A stretch of DNA of 64,000 bases from positions 2,418,001-2,482,000 of the forward strand of contig OZ240214.1 in the NCBI GenBank assembly GCA_965197575.1. The letters are read 5' to 3'. Position numbers and translations under genes: made by a program. Positions 43,829 to 51,276 of the stretch are shown here, one piece after another. The notes beneath the pieces were generated by a model. That model was not told the DNA's origin. It was given only the letters and a program-made list of their open reading frames with translations, and searched no databases. Position 1 is the first letter of the stretch; every line of letters starts with the position of its first letter. Origin of the DNA: VXOI01 sp965197575 (lineage in GTDB: Bacteria; Chloroflexota; Dehalococcoidia; Lucifugimonadales; UBA3495).

Positions 43829-43867
43829 CCCGCCAAGCCAAAGCAGAGTTTTGAGATAGTTTCTTAG
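43600..43867 (+). mobile_element. IS5-type element right-end remnant
   Basis: Starts in QHGYEAHIRRIGEEKLG, then a -1 shift, RRWVVERTLGWLSKCRSLL, then another shift to the true tail ending NCVGLLRLACGLLWYRRWWR. The end AGTTTTGAGATAGTTTCTTAG (43847-43867) is the inverted-repeat terminus shared with the 39144-39256 element and its left flank. Confidence 0.65.
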
Positions 43868-44162
43868 TGGAGTTGCACATTCTGACCTAGCGAGAGCGCG
43901 CTTGTTGACCTCGGACTAATAACCACCATCGCCCGCATACTGCGCCCACCCTGAGTGAGAAGACCCATACCGACCTCCAAATCTTCTGGAATGTACACGG
44001 TTAAGTACACAACTCGTCCATTGGCCTTCACGGACTCTCTTAAACACCTGTAAAATCAACATACTTCGAAGGACACTCCTCCGCCAGTCAATCTCCGGCG
44101 CGACCGGGGGGGGGGGCGTTCTGCGCGCTCACTGAAGGAGCCATCGAAGACATCGAGGTCTG
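43868..44162. other. Intergenic stretch with an 11-G homopolymer
   Basis: 295 bp without a supported gene. A run of 11 G's at 44106-44116 lies upstream of the DUF2203 gene; such a tract could vary in length. Confidence 0.5.
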
Positions 44163-44561
44163 ATGAGGCGTCGTTTATTTACTCTCGATGAAGCCAACGA
44201 ACTCGTGCCCTGGCTGGAGTCCACCTTCCGGCGGCTGGCCCCGCTGAGAGAAGAACTCGCCGGATTGCAGTCCAGGCTCTCGGACTTGCAACGGCAGCAC
44301 CGGGGCAACGGAGTCTCCAGCCCCCAAGGCGACATGGCCCGTATACAAAGCGACCTGGAGCGGCTGCTCCAGCAAGTGCAAGACGGCCTCAACGAAATCG
44401 TCGGCCAAGGGATCATCGTCCGCGACGTGACTACCGGGCTGGTGGACTTCCCGTCGGTCCGGGAAGGGCGGGAAGTCTATCTGTGCTGGATCGGCGGCGA
44501 AGACCGCATCGGCTACTGGCACGAAACGGACCGGGGTTTCGCCCACCGGCAGCCGCTTTGA
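44163..44561 (+). CDS. DUF2203-family protein
   Basis: 132 aa. MRRRLFTLDEANELVPWLEST at the front, a coiled-coil middle (LREELAGLQSRLSDLQRQ, LERLLQQVQDGLNEI), then GIIVRDVTTGLVDFPSVREGREVYLCWIGGEDRIGYWHE, the DUF2203 signature (GL-V-DFP...YLCW-x-GE-x-x-I-x-Y-W-H). Function unknown. It is first in a plus-strand group with the MNT/HepT-like pair. Confidence 0.9.
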   Translation: MRRRLFTLDEANELVPWLESTFRRLAPLREELAGLQSRLSDLQRQHRGNGVSSPQGDMARIQSDLERLLQQVQDGLNEIVGQGIIVRDVTTGLVDFPSVREGREVYLCWIGGEDRIGYWHETDRGFAHRQPL

Positions 44562-44634
44562 GCAAGCTACGATTAGCCCACCAAACGCCCAAAAATTGAC
44601 AATGCCAGCCCTCATATGCGGCAGGAGCTACGCC

Positions 44635-44970
44635 ATGGATGTCGACATGGAAAAAGAGATTACCGAGTTCTGCAAGAAGAACCACATCACCAAGATGATG
44701 AGCTACACTTACCCCTTCCACAGCGCCGCCGGGAAAGACAGCGTACTCGACTTCCTGGTAGACTTCGAGCCGGACCACACCCCCGGCTACTTCGACATGA
44801 CCGGCGGTCCAGGCCTCATCGGTATCGAGGAAGAACTGGCTCTGCTGTTGGGCAAGAAGTACGTCTACCTGAATACATACGCCGGAATCGGCCCACATTT
44901 CCGCTCGAAAGCCCTGGATGACGCCCGGGCTATGGCCGAACCCTTTTATCCGGCTCCAGAGACTGCATGA
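44635..44970 (+). CDS. MNT-type nucleotidyltransferase antitoxin homologue, active site eroded
   Basis: 111 aa. The overall MNT pattern is visible: an N-terminal helix EITEFCKKNHITK, FLVDFEPDHTPGYF (the last acidic strand and loop), GIEEELALLLGKKYVYLNT and ARAMAEPF. But the usual L-F-G-S-x-A-R stretch reads MSYTYPFHSA and the D-x-D motif reads VLDFLVDF, so the GS motif and one catalytic Asp are lost. AGGAG lies 7 nt before the ATG at 44635. It overlaps the HepT gene by 4 nt. Active MNT proteins AMPylate HepT; this one may only bind it. Confidence 0.72.
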   Translation: MDVDMEKEITEFCKKNHITKMMSYTYPFHSAAGKDSVLDFLVDFEPDHTPGYFDMTGGPGLIGIEEELALLLGKKYVYLNTYAGIGPHFRSKALDDARAMAEPFYPAPETA

Positions 44971-45332
44971 CAACCCCAGCGGAAGACCTGCCTCCCCTGG
45001 GCCACATACTGGAGGCGTCCGGGTGGGCCTTGTCCGTTGCCGAAGGCCGCACCCAGAACGACCTTGACCTGGATTTGCAGCTATTTTTCGCCCTAGCCAA
45101 AGCTGTTGAAACCGTGGGAGAAGCCGCCAATCATGTCTCTGATGCCACCCAGAGCGGAACGCCGGAGATACCTTGGCGGCGAATGATCGGGATGCGAAAC
45201 CACCTGGCTCACCAATACGACAACATAGACTACAGCATCCTCTGGCTGACGGTGCAGGAACGCTTGCCGACCCTGATGGCCGATGTGCTCAACCTCCTCC
45301 CAGATAGCTTTACCCCCATCCCGCTCAGATAA
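44967..45332 (+). CDS. HepT-like HEPN toxin
   Basis: 121 aa helical HEPN protein. It has AKAVETVGEAANHVSDAT, PWRRMIGMRNHLAHQYDNID, the R-x4-H motif (RNHLAH) followed by QY, which is the RNase active site of HepT/HEPN toxins, and LPTLMADVLNLL. Paired with the MNT-like gene by an ATGA overlap. Its 3' end overlaps the convergent aldehyde dehydrogenase by 8 nt. Confidence 0.85.
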   Translation: MTTPAEDLPPLGHILEASGWALSVAEGRTQNDLDLDLQLFFALAKAVETVGEAANHVSDATQSGTPEIPWRRMIGMRNHLAHQYDNIDYSILWLTVQERLPTLMADVLNLLPDSFTPIPLR

Positions 45333-46806
45333 ACCGGGCTTGCTGCCTTGGGGCTTGGGCGTGGTCTATGTAGACGGTGATGGTCTCGGTGAAGAAGTCG
45401 AACGCTTCCGTGCCCTGCTCCCGCTGTCCTACGCCGGAGGACTTCAGCCCGCCGAAGGGCAGGTGTACCTCGCCGCCCAGGGTCGGCGCGTTGACGTGAA
45501 CCATGCCGGTCTCGACGGTGTTGATGTACTCGAAGGCGCGGGTCAGGTCTTTGGTGTAGACCGACGACGACAGGCCGAACTCGACGCTGTTGGAAATCTG
45601 GATGGCCTCCTCCAGGTCTTTCGCTTTGAACACGGTTAGGACCGGCCCGAAGATTTCCTCGCGGGCGATCCGCATGTCGGGCGAAACGTCGGTGAACACC
45701 GTGGGTTCCACGTAGTAGCCCTGATCGTAATCGCCGCCGGTCAGGCCGCGGCCGCCGTAGGCCAAGTGAGCGCCCTCTTCGGCGCCAACGCCGATGTACT
45801 CCAGCACCTTGTCGTACTGGCTCTGGCTGGACAGCGGAGCGACGTCCATCTCCGGGTTTATACCGTCGCCGATCTTCAGCTTGCTGGTGCGGTCGATCAG
45901 GCTCTCCATGAACTCGTCGTATACTTCTTCCTCCACGATCACGCGGCTGGTGGCGGTGCAGCGCTGGCCGGTGGAGCCGAACGCGCCCTGCACGATCCCT
46001 CCCAGGGCCTTGTCCATGTCGGCGTCGGCCAGCAGGATGACCGCGTTCTTGCCGCCCATCTCGGCCTGCACCTTCTTCAGCCGTTGGGCACTGTTGGCGT
46101 ACAGGTCGGTGCCTATCTCGGTGGACCCGGTGAAGGAAATGCCGTTGACGCCGGTGTGTTCCACCAGAGCGTTCCCCACCTGTGCGCCCGGCCCGGTGAC
46201 CAGGTTGAGCACCCCGGCGGGCAACCCGGCCTCCTCGAATACCTCCACCAGCTTGACCGCCGACAGCGGCGTGGACGACGCGGGTTTGAACACCAGCGCG
46301 TTGCCGCAGATGAGGGCCGGGGCGATCTTCCACGCGGGAATGGCGATGGGAAAGTTCCAAGGAGTGATGACGCCGACCACTCCCAGCGGACGCTTGATGG
46401 TGTAGGCGACGGTGTTGGGCAACTCCGACGGCGTCGTGTAGCCGAACATGCGGCGGCCCTCTCCGGCGGCGTACTCCATGATGTTCATGGCGCGCCGGAC
46501 TTCGCCGAGGGCGTCGCCGATGGGCTTGCCCTCCTCGGTGGTGATGGTGCGGGCGATCTCATCGGCCCGCCGCCCCATGATCTCCAGCGCCCGGAACAGC
46601 ACGCTGGCCCGTCCCGGAGCCGGGGTATTGGCCCAACCGGACAGGGCCGCCCGCGCCGCGGCCACGGCGATATTCGCGTCTTCGGCGTTGGAGGTCTGGA
46701 ACTCGCCCACCGATTCGGTCTTCCTGGCGGGGTTGTACACCGGGTAGGTGCGGCCGGAGACCGATTCCACCCAGTCGCCGCCGATGAAATTCTTGTAGGT
46801 TGCCAT
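45325..46806 (-). CDS. NAD(P)-dependent aldehyde dehydrogenase
   Basis: 493 aa, the usual length. ITPWNFPIAIPAWKIAPAL (Asn151), FTGSTEIG (cofactor loop), catalytic Glu249 in VQAEMGGKN and nucleophile Cys283 in FGSTGQRCTATSR are all present, as are EEIFGPVL and the C-terminal PFGGLKSSGVGQREQG. It oxidises an aldehyde to the acid; KDG semialdehyde or vanillin-type dehydrogenases look alike. GAAGGAGCGGCCCC precedes ATG 46806. It is followed on the same strand direction upstream by an unknown gene. Confidence 0.93.
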   Translation of the reverse strand: MATYKNFIGGDWVESVSGRTYPVYNPARKTESVGEFQTSNAEDANIAVAAARAALSGWANTPAPGRASVLFRALEIMGRRADEIARTITTEEGKPIGDALGEVRRAMNIMEYAAGEGRRMFGYTTPSELPNTVAYTIKRPLGVVGVITPWNFPIAIPAWKIAPALICGNALVFKPASSTPLSAVKLVEVFEEAGLPAGVLNLVTGPGAQVGNALVEHTGVNGISFTGSTEIGTDLYANSAQRLKKVQAEMGGKNAVILLADADMDKALGGIVQGAFGSTGQRCTATSRVIVEEEVYDEFMESLIDRTSKLKIGDGINPEMDVAPLSSQSQYDKVLEYIGVGAEEGAHLAYGGRGLTGGDYDQGYYVEPTVFTDVSPDMRIAREEIFGPVLTVFKAKDLEEAIQISNSVEFGLSSSVYTKDLTRAFEYINTVETGMVHVNAPTLGGEVHLPFGGLKSSGVGQREQGTEAFDFFTETITVYIDHAQAPRQQARFI

Positions 46807-46819
46807 GGGGCCGCTCCTT

Positions 46820-47263
46820 CTAGCCAGAGTATTCCAGGCCCACGCCGATTACTTCGATCTGCATCGACCGGACGTCCGGCGCGGCGTTGTCGAACCGGAT
46901 GCCCAGGGTGATGTTGACGCCCCGGTTGATTTCGGGGTTGCCGGGCACCTCGAACCGCCCCTCCAGGTGGTCGCCCCGCAGGTCCAGGTCCATGTGCTCG
47001 GCGACGCGCTTGTCGCCGTCGTAAACGATCACCTCATGCACCGAGGCGTGATCCCTGGTGCGGAAGCTCACCTGGGCGGCGTCGATCCGCATCCGGTTCC
47101 CGTCGATGACTGCGGGAGTCGGGAGGGGGAAGTGCACCCAAGTGTTCTGGCCGGCGGCGCCCTCGATCCGCACGAAGGGACCGGTGGCCCGCACCGAAGT
47201 CAGCCGGTTGGGGTATTCCACTTGCATGTTTGCGCCGTGCATCCACAAAGTGCGTTGCGGCAT
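46820..47263 (-). CDS. Hypothetical beta-rich protein (147 aa)
   Basis: MPQRTLWMHGANMQVEYPNR at the N-terminus, GQNTWVHFPLPTPAVIDGNRM mid-way and alternating hydrophobic strands to the end; no signal peptide. GGAGCGTTATC precedes the ATG at 47263; the frame open to 47368 adds sequence from the GCAGAG repeat and is rejected. It lies 13 nt upstream of the aldehyde dehydrogenase on the same strand, so probably one transcript. Family not named with confidence. Confidence 0.65.
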   Translation of the reverse strand: MPQRTLWMHGANMQVEYPNRLTSVRATGPFVRIEGAAGQNTWVHFPLPTPAVIDGNRMRIDAAQVSFRTRDHASVHEVIVYDGDKRVAEHMDLDLRGDHLEGRFEVPGNPEINRGVNITLGIRFDNAAPDVRSMQIEVIGVGLEYSG

Positions 47264-47430
47264 GATAACGCTCCTGACCGTCGAGTTTATTGGACTGGTT
47301 TCAGCCAGATTATATATCACCTTCTCACCGCAGAGAACGCGGAGAGACTGACGCATCAGGCCGGTCACTCTGCTCTCTTCGCGACCCTTGCTGGGAAACA
47401 GTCTCGGTCTTGCTGGATTGCAGCGCCCGG

Positions 47431-47799
47431 TTATAACTCTTCTACGAGCACCTCTCCGCCAGCCTCGGCGTCGATGGTGAGCCGATGTCCCCAGACTAAC
47501 GACATGCCGAGCAATGGCTCTTCGCCTATTTCATAGACGGTTACGTTACGGTGAGCGCCATTCCATAGAATCGATGTACGATATGACATCACCTCCACGG
47601 CCCGTCCGTCGGCTAGATTCCCATCCCGCAGGCCAGTAGGCGTCAACCTGAAATCGTGGATCAGTGCCGGAGGCAGAGTCAGGTCGCCGTCAAATCCAGT
47701 GTCTACGATAAACACGACTTCGGTTAGCAGACCGTCAGCGTCTGCCACCTGTAAGCGGAGTTGTGGAACGTGATCCTCAGTGACTTCTCCCCTAATCAT
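47431..47799 (-). CDS. Retropepsin-like (clan AA) aspartic protease
   Basis: 122 aa single-domain retropepsin. The catalytic strand is VVFIVDTGFDGDLTLPPALI with Asp33-Thr-Gly, followed by GLRDGNLADGRAVEVM (flap region) and GEEPLLGMSLVWGHRLTID, the psi-loop hydrophobic-hydrophobic-Gly signature. Retropepsins act as dimers with one Asp each. It begins 3 nt after the stop of the 81-aa partner gene, a TA-like arrangement. Targets unknown. Confidence 0.85.
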   Translation of the reverse strand: MIRGEVTEDHVPQLRLQVADADGLLTEVVFIVDTGFDGDLTLPPALIHDFRLTPTGLRDGNLADGRAVEVMSYRTSILWNGAHRNVTVYEIGEEPLLGMSLVWGHRLTIDAEAGGEVLVEEL

Positions 47800-47802
47800 C
47801 CC

Positions 47803-48048
47803 TTAGCGCACGCTACGGAATCGAAACGCTACCGTATCGCCGATGCGTACGCCATACGTAATCGCGTCCGGGCGTCTGCTCAACAGCCTGCCGGTAGCGT
47901 CCGCGTCCCTGACGTCGACTTCATAGTCGCCCGAATAGACGTCGATAACCGCAAATTTGCCCCAATCGGTCTGTTCAAGCTGGGTGCGTAACCCTTCGTA
48001 AATGGCCTTGCCCCTAGGGACGATGTCTTCGGGAAGGCGATGCGGCAT
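47803..48048 (-). CDS. Small partner protein of a retropepsin pair (SGDYEV family)
   Basis: 81 aa: MPHRLPEDIVPRGKAIYEGL, WGKFAVIDVYSGDYEVD, then RRPDAITYGVRIGDTVAFRF. The same framework (IYxxL...V-I-D-I/V-x-SGDYE-I/V...RRPDA-x-T) appears at the front of the protein at 56493. AGGAGGCCGCC precedes ATG 48048. It is encoded immediately before the protease, the position of an antitoxin; function is unknown. Confidence 0.7.
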   Translation of the reverse strand: MPHRLPEDIVPRGKAIYEGLRTQLEQTDWGKFAVIDVYSGDYEVDVRDADATGRLLSRRPDAITYGVRIGDTVAFRFRSVR

Positions 48049-48141
48049 GGCGGCCTCCTGAGGGTTGAAATTTCAGCGCCCCTTGACTCTGAAGCTCATT
48101 ATAAATCTATCTCAATCGATTACGTGGTATCCAGTATGTCC

Positions 48142-49275
48142 CTACCCCGCCACCAGCATCTCGTCGGTGTCGATGAGAGGCGACAGCAGCCGCGGGGCGC
48201 CGTCGGTAACGAGGACCATGTCTTGCAGGTGCCAATAGCCGATGTGGGGCTCCAGCGCCACTACCATCCCTTCTTCCAGCACCCTGCTGCTGGAGGGCAC
48301 CATGTACGGTTCCTGCTGGTGCCACCACGCCCCCACTCCGTGCCCCGCCAGCGACACGTTGCCCTGGAATCCGGCTTGGTGAAAGCTGTCGTTGGCGAAA
48401 TGATAGACGTCTGCGGCTTTCGCGCCGGGGCGACACCGGTCGATGGTGGCGCGGTAGATGTCCCTGGTGACCCGGTAGATCTTCTTCTGCTCATCGCTCG
48501 GAGCGCCCACGACCACAGTGCGCGATTGGTGGCCGGGGTAGCCGTTCAGGTATGAGACGTAATCGTTGCGGATGATGTCTCCCGCTTGGAAGGCCAGGTC
48601 GCTCTCGCCGCCGTAGGCCACGGTGTTGCGGCTGGAATTGAGGATGCCGTGGGCCCAATTCGCGCCGCGGCGCAGGCAGCCCTCGATGATGCGGCTATGC
48701 ACCAGCCGTTCCGTGTCGCCGGGGCGAACCGCGGGCAGCGCCTCCAGGTATGCTTCGTCCAAGAGGTTCGCCCCGGCTTCCAGCGCCGCCACCTCTTCCG
48801 GCGTCTTTATCCAGCGCACCCGGTCCATCAAATCGGTGCAGTCGGCAATTCTCGCCTCGGGGAGCAGGGTTGCTATCTCCTCCCACCGGGCGGCGTTCAC
48901 GTAGCTCTTCTCAAAGCCGATGGTCTCCCCTGCCAGGCCCAGGTCCCGCAGCGTCCGGGCCGCGCGTTCGTAGGGCGACTCCGCGTAGTCATCGTAGACC
49001 TCTATGTTTTCGAGCCACGAATCGCGGCGGGCCAGGGGCGCGGCGTAGGAGTTCAGCACCATCACCGGCTGGCCCAAGCGCGGCCACACCAGCAGCACCT
49101 CGCGCGGCGAGTCCGGGAACTCCAGATGTCGCGCCAAGGTGCCTGGATAGGCGAACCCGGCCAAGTAGGTGAAGTTCTTGCCCGAGCGGGCAACGATGGC
49201 CGAGAATCCTTCTTCGTCCATCAACTGATGCAGGCGGTCGACGTTGGCGATTATCTTGCCGTGGGCGTTAGGCAT
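48142..49275 (-). CDS. M24-family (Xaa-Pro dipeptidase-like) hydrolase
   Basis: 377 aa with the N-terminal creatinase domain (FSAIVARSGKNFTYLAGFAYPG) and the C-terminal pita-bread domain (ALEAGANLLDEAYLEALPAVRPG...). Metal-site positions are partly altered: IIRNDYVSYLNGYPGHQSRT has one Asp where two are usual, SLAGHGVG keeps the His, ALEPHIG keeps Glu, and the last site reads LQDMVLVTDG instead of R-x-E-D. So it may be an altered creatinase-type enzyme. Start ATG 49275 after GGGAGGGCCAACC. Confidence 0.87.
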   Translation of the reverse strand: MPNAHGKIIANVDRLHQLMDEEGFSAIVARSGKNFTYLAGFAYPGTLARHLEFPDSPREVLLVWPRLGQPVMVLNSYAAPLARRDSWLENIEVYDDYAESPYERAARTLRDLGLAGETIGFEKSYVNAARWEEIATLLPEARIADCTDLMDRVRWIKTPEEVAALEAGANLLDEAYLEALPAVRPGDTERLVHSRIIEGCLRRGANWAHGILNSSRNTVAYGGESDLAFQAGDIIRNDYVSYLNGYPGHQSRTVVVGAPSDEQKKIYRVTRDIYRATIDRCRPGAKAADVYHFANDSFHQAGFQGNVSLAGHGVGAWWHQQEPYMVPSSSRVLEEGMVVALEPHIGYWHLQDMVLVTDGAPRLLSPLIDTDEMLVAG

Positions 49276-49420
49276 GGTTGGCCCTCCCGTTCGGTCTGGC
49301 TAGTTTTGGGCTGCCGGGAGTTGTTCGACGAAGCCCGTCAAACAGTGTACACGCACTTGCGCCCTTTGCCGCCCTTGTGGTAGTTTGGCGACGCAAAACA
49401 ACGATCTTGGGAGGCCGATA

Positions 49421-49930
49421 ATGGGATATACGCCTAGCCACTTGGGGCACGTGAACATTTACGTCCGCAACGCCGAGGCCGCCCGTCAGTGGTATGAGGA
49501 CGTGCTGGGCCTGCATACCTACGACTTCATGCCGGGGCGCGCCGCCTTCATGTCGGCCAACCTCGACGAGTCCCACGAGATCGCCCTGATGGAAGTTGGC
49601 GAGAACGCCGACGGCCCCCGGGCCGGGCAGGTGGGCCTGAACCACATGGCTTGGCGCATGGCCAGCCTGGAGGACCTGACCGAGTTCTACAACAATCTCA
49701 AGGAAAAGGGCGTCAAGATCAACCGGGTGTCGGACCACGGCCTGTCGCTGGGCATCTACCTGCAAGACCCCGATGGCAACGGCATCGAAGTCTACTACGA
49801 GACGCCGCGCGAGCAGTGGCACCGCCAAGAGAACATCTTTATGAGCGGCGACCGCCCCCAAGGCAACTTCCCCGGCCCGTGGGAAGCCGACCTCGTACCC
49901 GACGGAGTAGCCGCCGCCAACCTCAGTTAA
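49421..49930 (+). CDS. VOC-family (glyoxalase/dioxygenase) protein
   Basis: 169 aa. HLGHVNIYVRNAEAARQWYEDVLGL opens the fold, QVGLNHMAWRMASLEDLTEFYNNLKEKG is the second half, and GIYLQDPDGNGIEVYYETP carries the metal Glu. The His-...-His-...-Glu triad fits extradiol dioxygenases or lyases of the VOC class. GGGAGGCCGATA precedes the ATG at 49421. Followed by a strong hairpin. Confidence 0.9.
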   Translation: MGYTPSHLGHVNIYVRNAEAARQWYEDVLGLHTYDFMPGRAAFMSANLDESHEIALMEVGENADGPRAGQVGLNHMAWRMASLEDLTEFYNNLKEKGVKINRVSDHGLSLGIYLQDPDGNGIEVYYETPREQWHRQENIFMSGDRPQGNFPGPWEADLVPDGVAAANLS

Positions 49931-49956
49931 ACTCTCTCGTACCCAAGGAACTCAAG

Positions 49957-49995
49957 CGGGGCGCACGTTGCAACGTGCGCCCCGTCTTTGTTTGC
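49957..49995 (+). terminator. Strong hairpin terminator
   Basis: A 13-bp perfect stem (CGGGGCGCACGTT / AACGTGCGCCCCG, 49957-49984) with a tight GC loop, followed by TCTTTGTTT. It lies after the VOC gene and before the convergent RidA gene. Confidence 0.85.
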
Positions 49996-50012
49996 CTGGT
50001 CTCTCGGACTCT

Positions 50013-50408
50013 CTAGCCGACCACCGCTATCGCCTCTATTTCGATCAGCATCTCCGGGTCTACAAGGGAGCTGATCTCCACCAGGGTGCTCGCGGGGTAA
50101 TCCGACTTGAAGAACTCGCCCCGTACTTCGTGAATAGCAGCGAAGTGTTCGGACAGGTTGGTCACAAACACCGTCACTTTCACCACGTCGTCCATGGTGG
50201 CCCCGCCCTCGGCCAGCACCGCTTGCAGGTTCTCCAGGGTCTTCCGCGTCTGGGCGTGGATGTCACCCCGGCCCACCAACTGCCCGTCGACGTCACGGGC
50301 CACCTGGCCCGATGCGAACACCATCCGCCCCGCCGGGGCCGAAATCCCTTGGGACATGATCCCCCGGGGAGTGGCCACACCGGAGCTTTGCAGGACTGTC
50401 TTAGCCAT
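50013..50408 (-). CDS. RidA/YjgF-family protein
   Basis: 131 aa. GRMVFASGQVARDVDGQLVG, IHAQTRKTLENLQAVLAEGGATMDDVVKVTVFVTNL and VRGEFF...YPASTLVEISSLVDPEMLIEIEAIAV match RidA proteins, including the Arg in a VRG position and the terminal E-I-E. They hydrolyse reactive enamines/imines or related deaminations. AGGAGGTCTAGCT precedes the ATG at 50408; the longer frame would include the GCAGAG repeat. Confidence 0.9.
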   Translation of the reverse strand: MAKTVLQSSGVATPRGIMSQGISAPAGRMVFASGQVARDVDGQLVGRGDIHAQTRKTLENLQAVLAEGGATMDDVVKVTVFVTNLSEHFAAIHEVRGEFFKSDYPASTLVEISSLVDPEMLIEIEAIAVVG

Positions 50409-50425
50409 AGCTAGACCTCCTTCTG

Positions 50426-50499
50426 ACCGCAGAGAACGCAGAGTTATTTCGGAAGGATTTATCCAAAAATCCTCTGCGGTCTCCGCGTGCTCTGCGTTT
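50426..50499. repeat. GCAGAG palindromic intergenic repeat
   Basis: ACCGCAGAGAACGCAGAG (50426-50443) is opposed to CTCTGCGGTCTCCGCGTG...CTCTGCG (50472-50497). A related half copy is at ~47333-47350 and a fuller one at 52738-52809. Confidence 0.75.
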
Positions 50500-50502
50500 A
50501 AT

Positions 50503-50826
50503 TTACTTCCACTCGGCGTCGGTGGGCCAGACGTTGCTGCTGCCGCGGGCCGCGCCCTGCATGGTCCCGGCTTCATCCCGCAACGGGCCGAGAACCTCGA
50601 TGGCCTTCAGGTAATGCTCCGACTGCCCGTGGGCCCGGAAGGCAGCTTCGTCGGTGTAGACCTCGTAGACCCACACCCGGTTGGGGTCGCCCGCGTCTTG
50701 AATCACGTCGAACCGCAGGCAGCCCGGCTCGGTGTTGGCGGCCCCCTGCGCGTTGGGCAAAAGCGCCGCCAGGAACTCGTCCTTGGAGCCTTCTTTAATC
50801 TGTATTGGCGCGATGATGACGTACAT
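50503..50826 (-). CDS. Antibiotic biosynthesis monooxygenase (ABM)-type protein, second copy
   Basis: 107 aa ferredoxin-like dimeric-barrel protein. MYVIIAPIQIKEGSKDEFLAAL, EPGCLRFDVIQDAGDPNRVW, YEVYTDEAAFRAHGQSEHY and a conserved tail QGAARGSSNVWPTD. Such proteins are small oxygenases or quinol oxidases; function here unknown. ATG 50826 shares its A with the upstream gene's TAA stop (TAATG). It is a tandem paralogue of the next gene. Confidence 0.85.
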   Translation of the reverse strand: MYVIIAPIQIKEGSKDEFLAALLPNAQGAANTEPGCLRFDVIQDAGDPNRVWVYEVYTDEAAFRAHGQSEHYLKAIEVLGPLRDEAGTMQGAARGSSNVWPTDAEWK

Positions 50827-51143
50827 TATTTCCACTCCCCGTCGGTAGGCCAGACGTTGCTGCTGCCCCGGGCCGCGCCCTGGATGCCCTCGACACGGAT
50901 GTCCGCCGTAGCGTCGCGGAACTTGATGAAGTGGGGCGCTTGAGTGTGGGCCTGGAAGGCGGCCTCGTCCTGGTAGACCTCGTACAGCCAGATGCGGTTG
51001 GGGTCACCCGCGTCCTGAATTACGTCGAACCTCATGCAGCCCGGTTCGTCGTTAACCGATCCCTTGGCGTCCTCGATGATCGCATCCATGAACTGGTCCT
51101 TGGCCCCTTCCTTTATCTGTATTGGCGCGATGATCACGTACAT
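50826..51143 (-). CDS. Antibiotic biosynthesis monooxygenase (ABM)-type protein, first copy
   Basis: 105 aa, closely similar to the downstream copy: same N-terminal MYVIIAPIQIKEG, EPGCMRFDVIQDAGDPNRIW and the same tail QGAARGSSNVWPTDGEWK. GAGGAGGCAGCGCC precedes ATG 51143. The pair likely forms a tandem duplication with a single transcript. Confidence 0.87.
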   Translation of the reverse strand: MYVIIAPIQIKEGAKDQFMDAIIEDAKGSVNDEPGCMRFDVIQDAGDPNRIWLYEVYQDEAAFQAHTQAPHFIKFRDATADIRVEGIQGAARGSSNVWPTDGEWK

Positions 51144-51276
51144 TGGCGCTGCCTCCTCTGTTTATTGGGGATTTATTGGCCGTCTCGGGGCGAATCGTAC
51201 ATTCTTTCAACGCCACTGGCAACGAGGCTTCGGCCTCTGTGATACTATCTGGTAATCCACGGAAGGAGGCAGCCCG

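Noticed and set aside
43864..44031. 55-codon minus-strand frame (KANGRVVYLTVYIPEDLE...)
   Set aside because: Looks briefly protein-like but ends inside the IS5-type terminal repeat and has no clear start.
44106..44116. Run of 11 G's as a phase-variation tract
   Set aside because: It is upstream of the DUF2203 gene but outside any frame, and promoter position is unknown; too little to claim.
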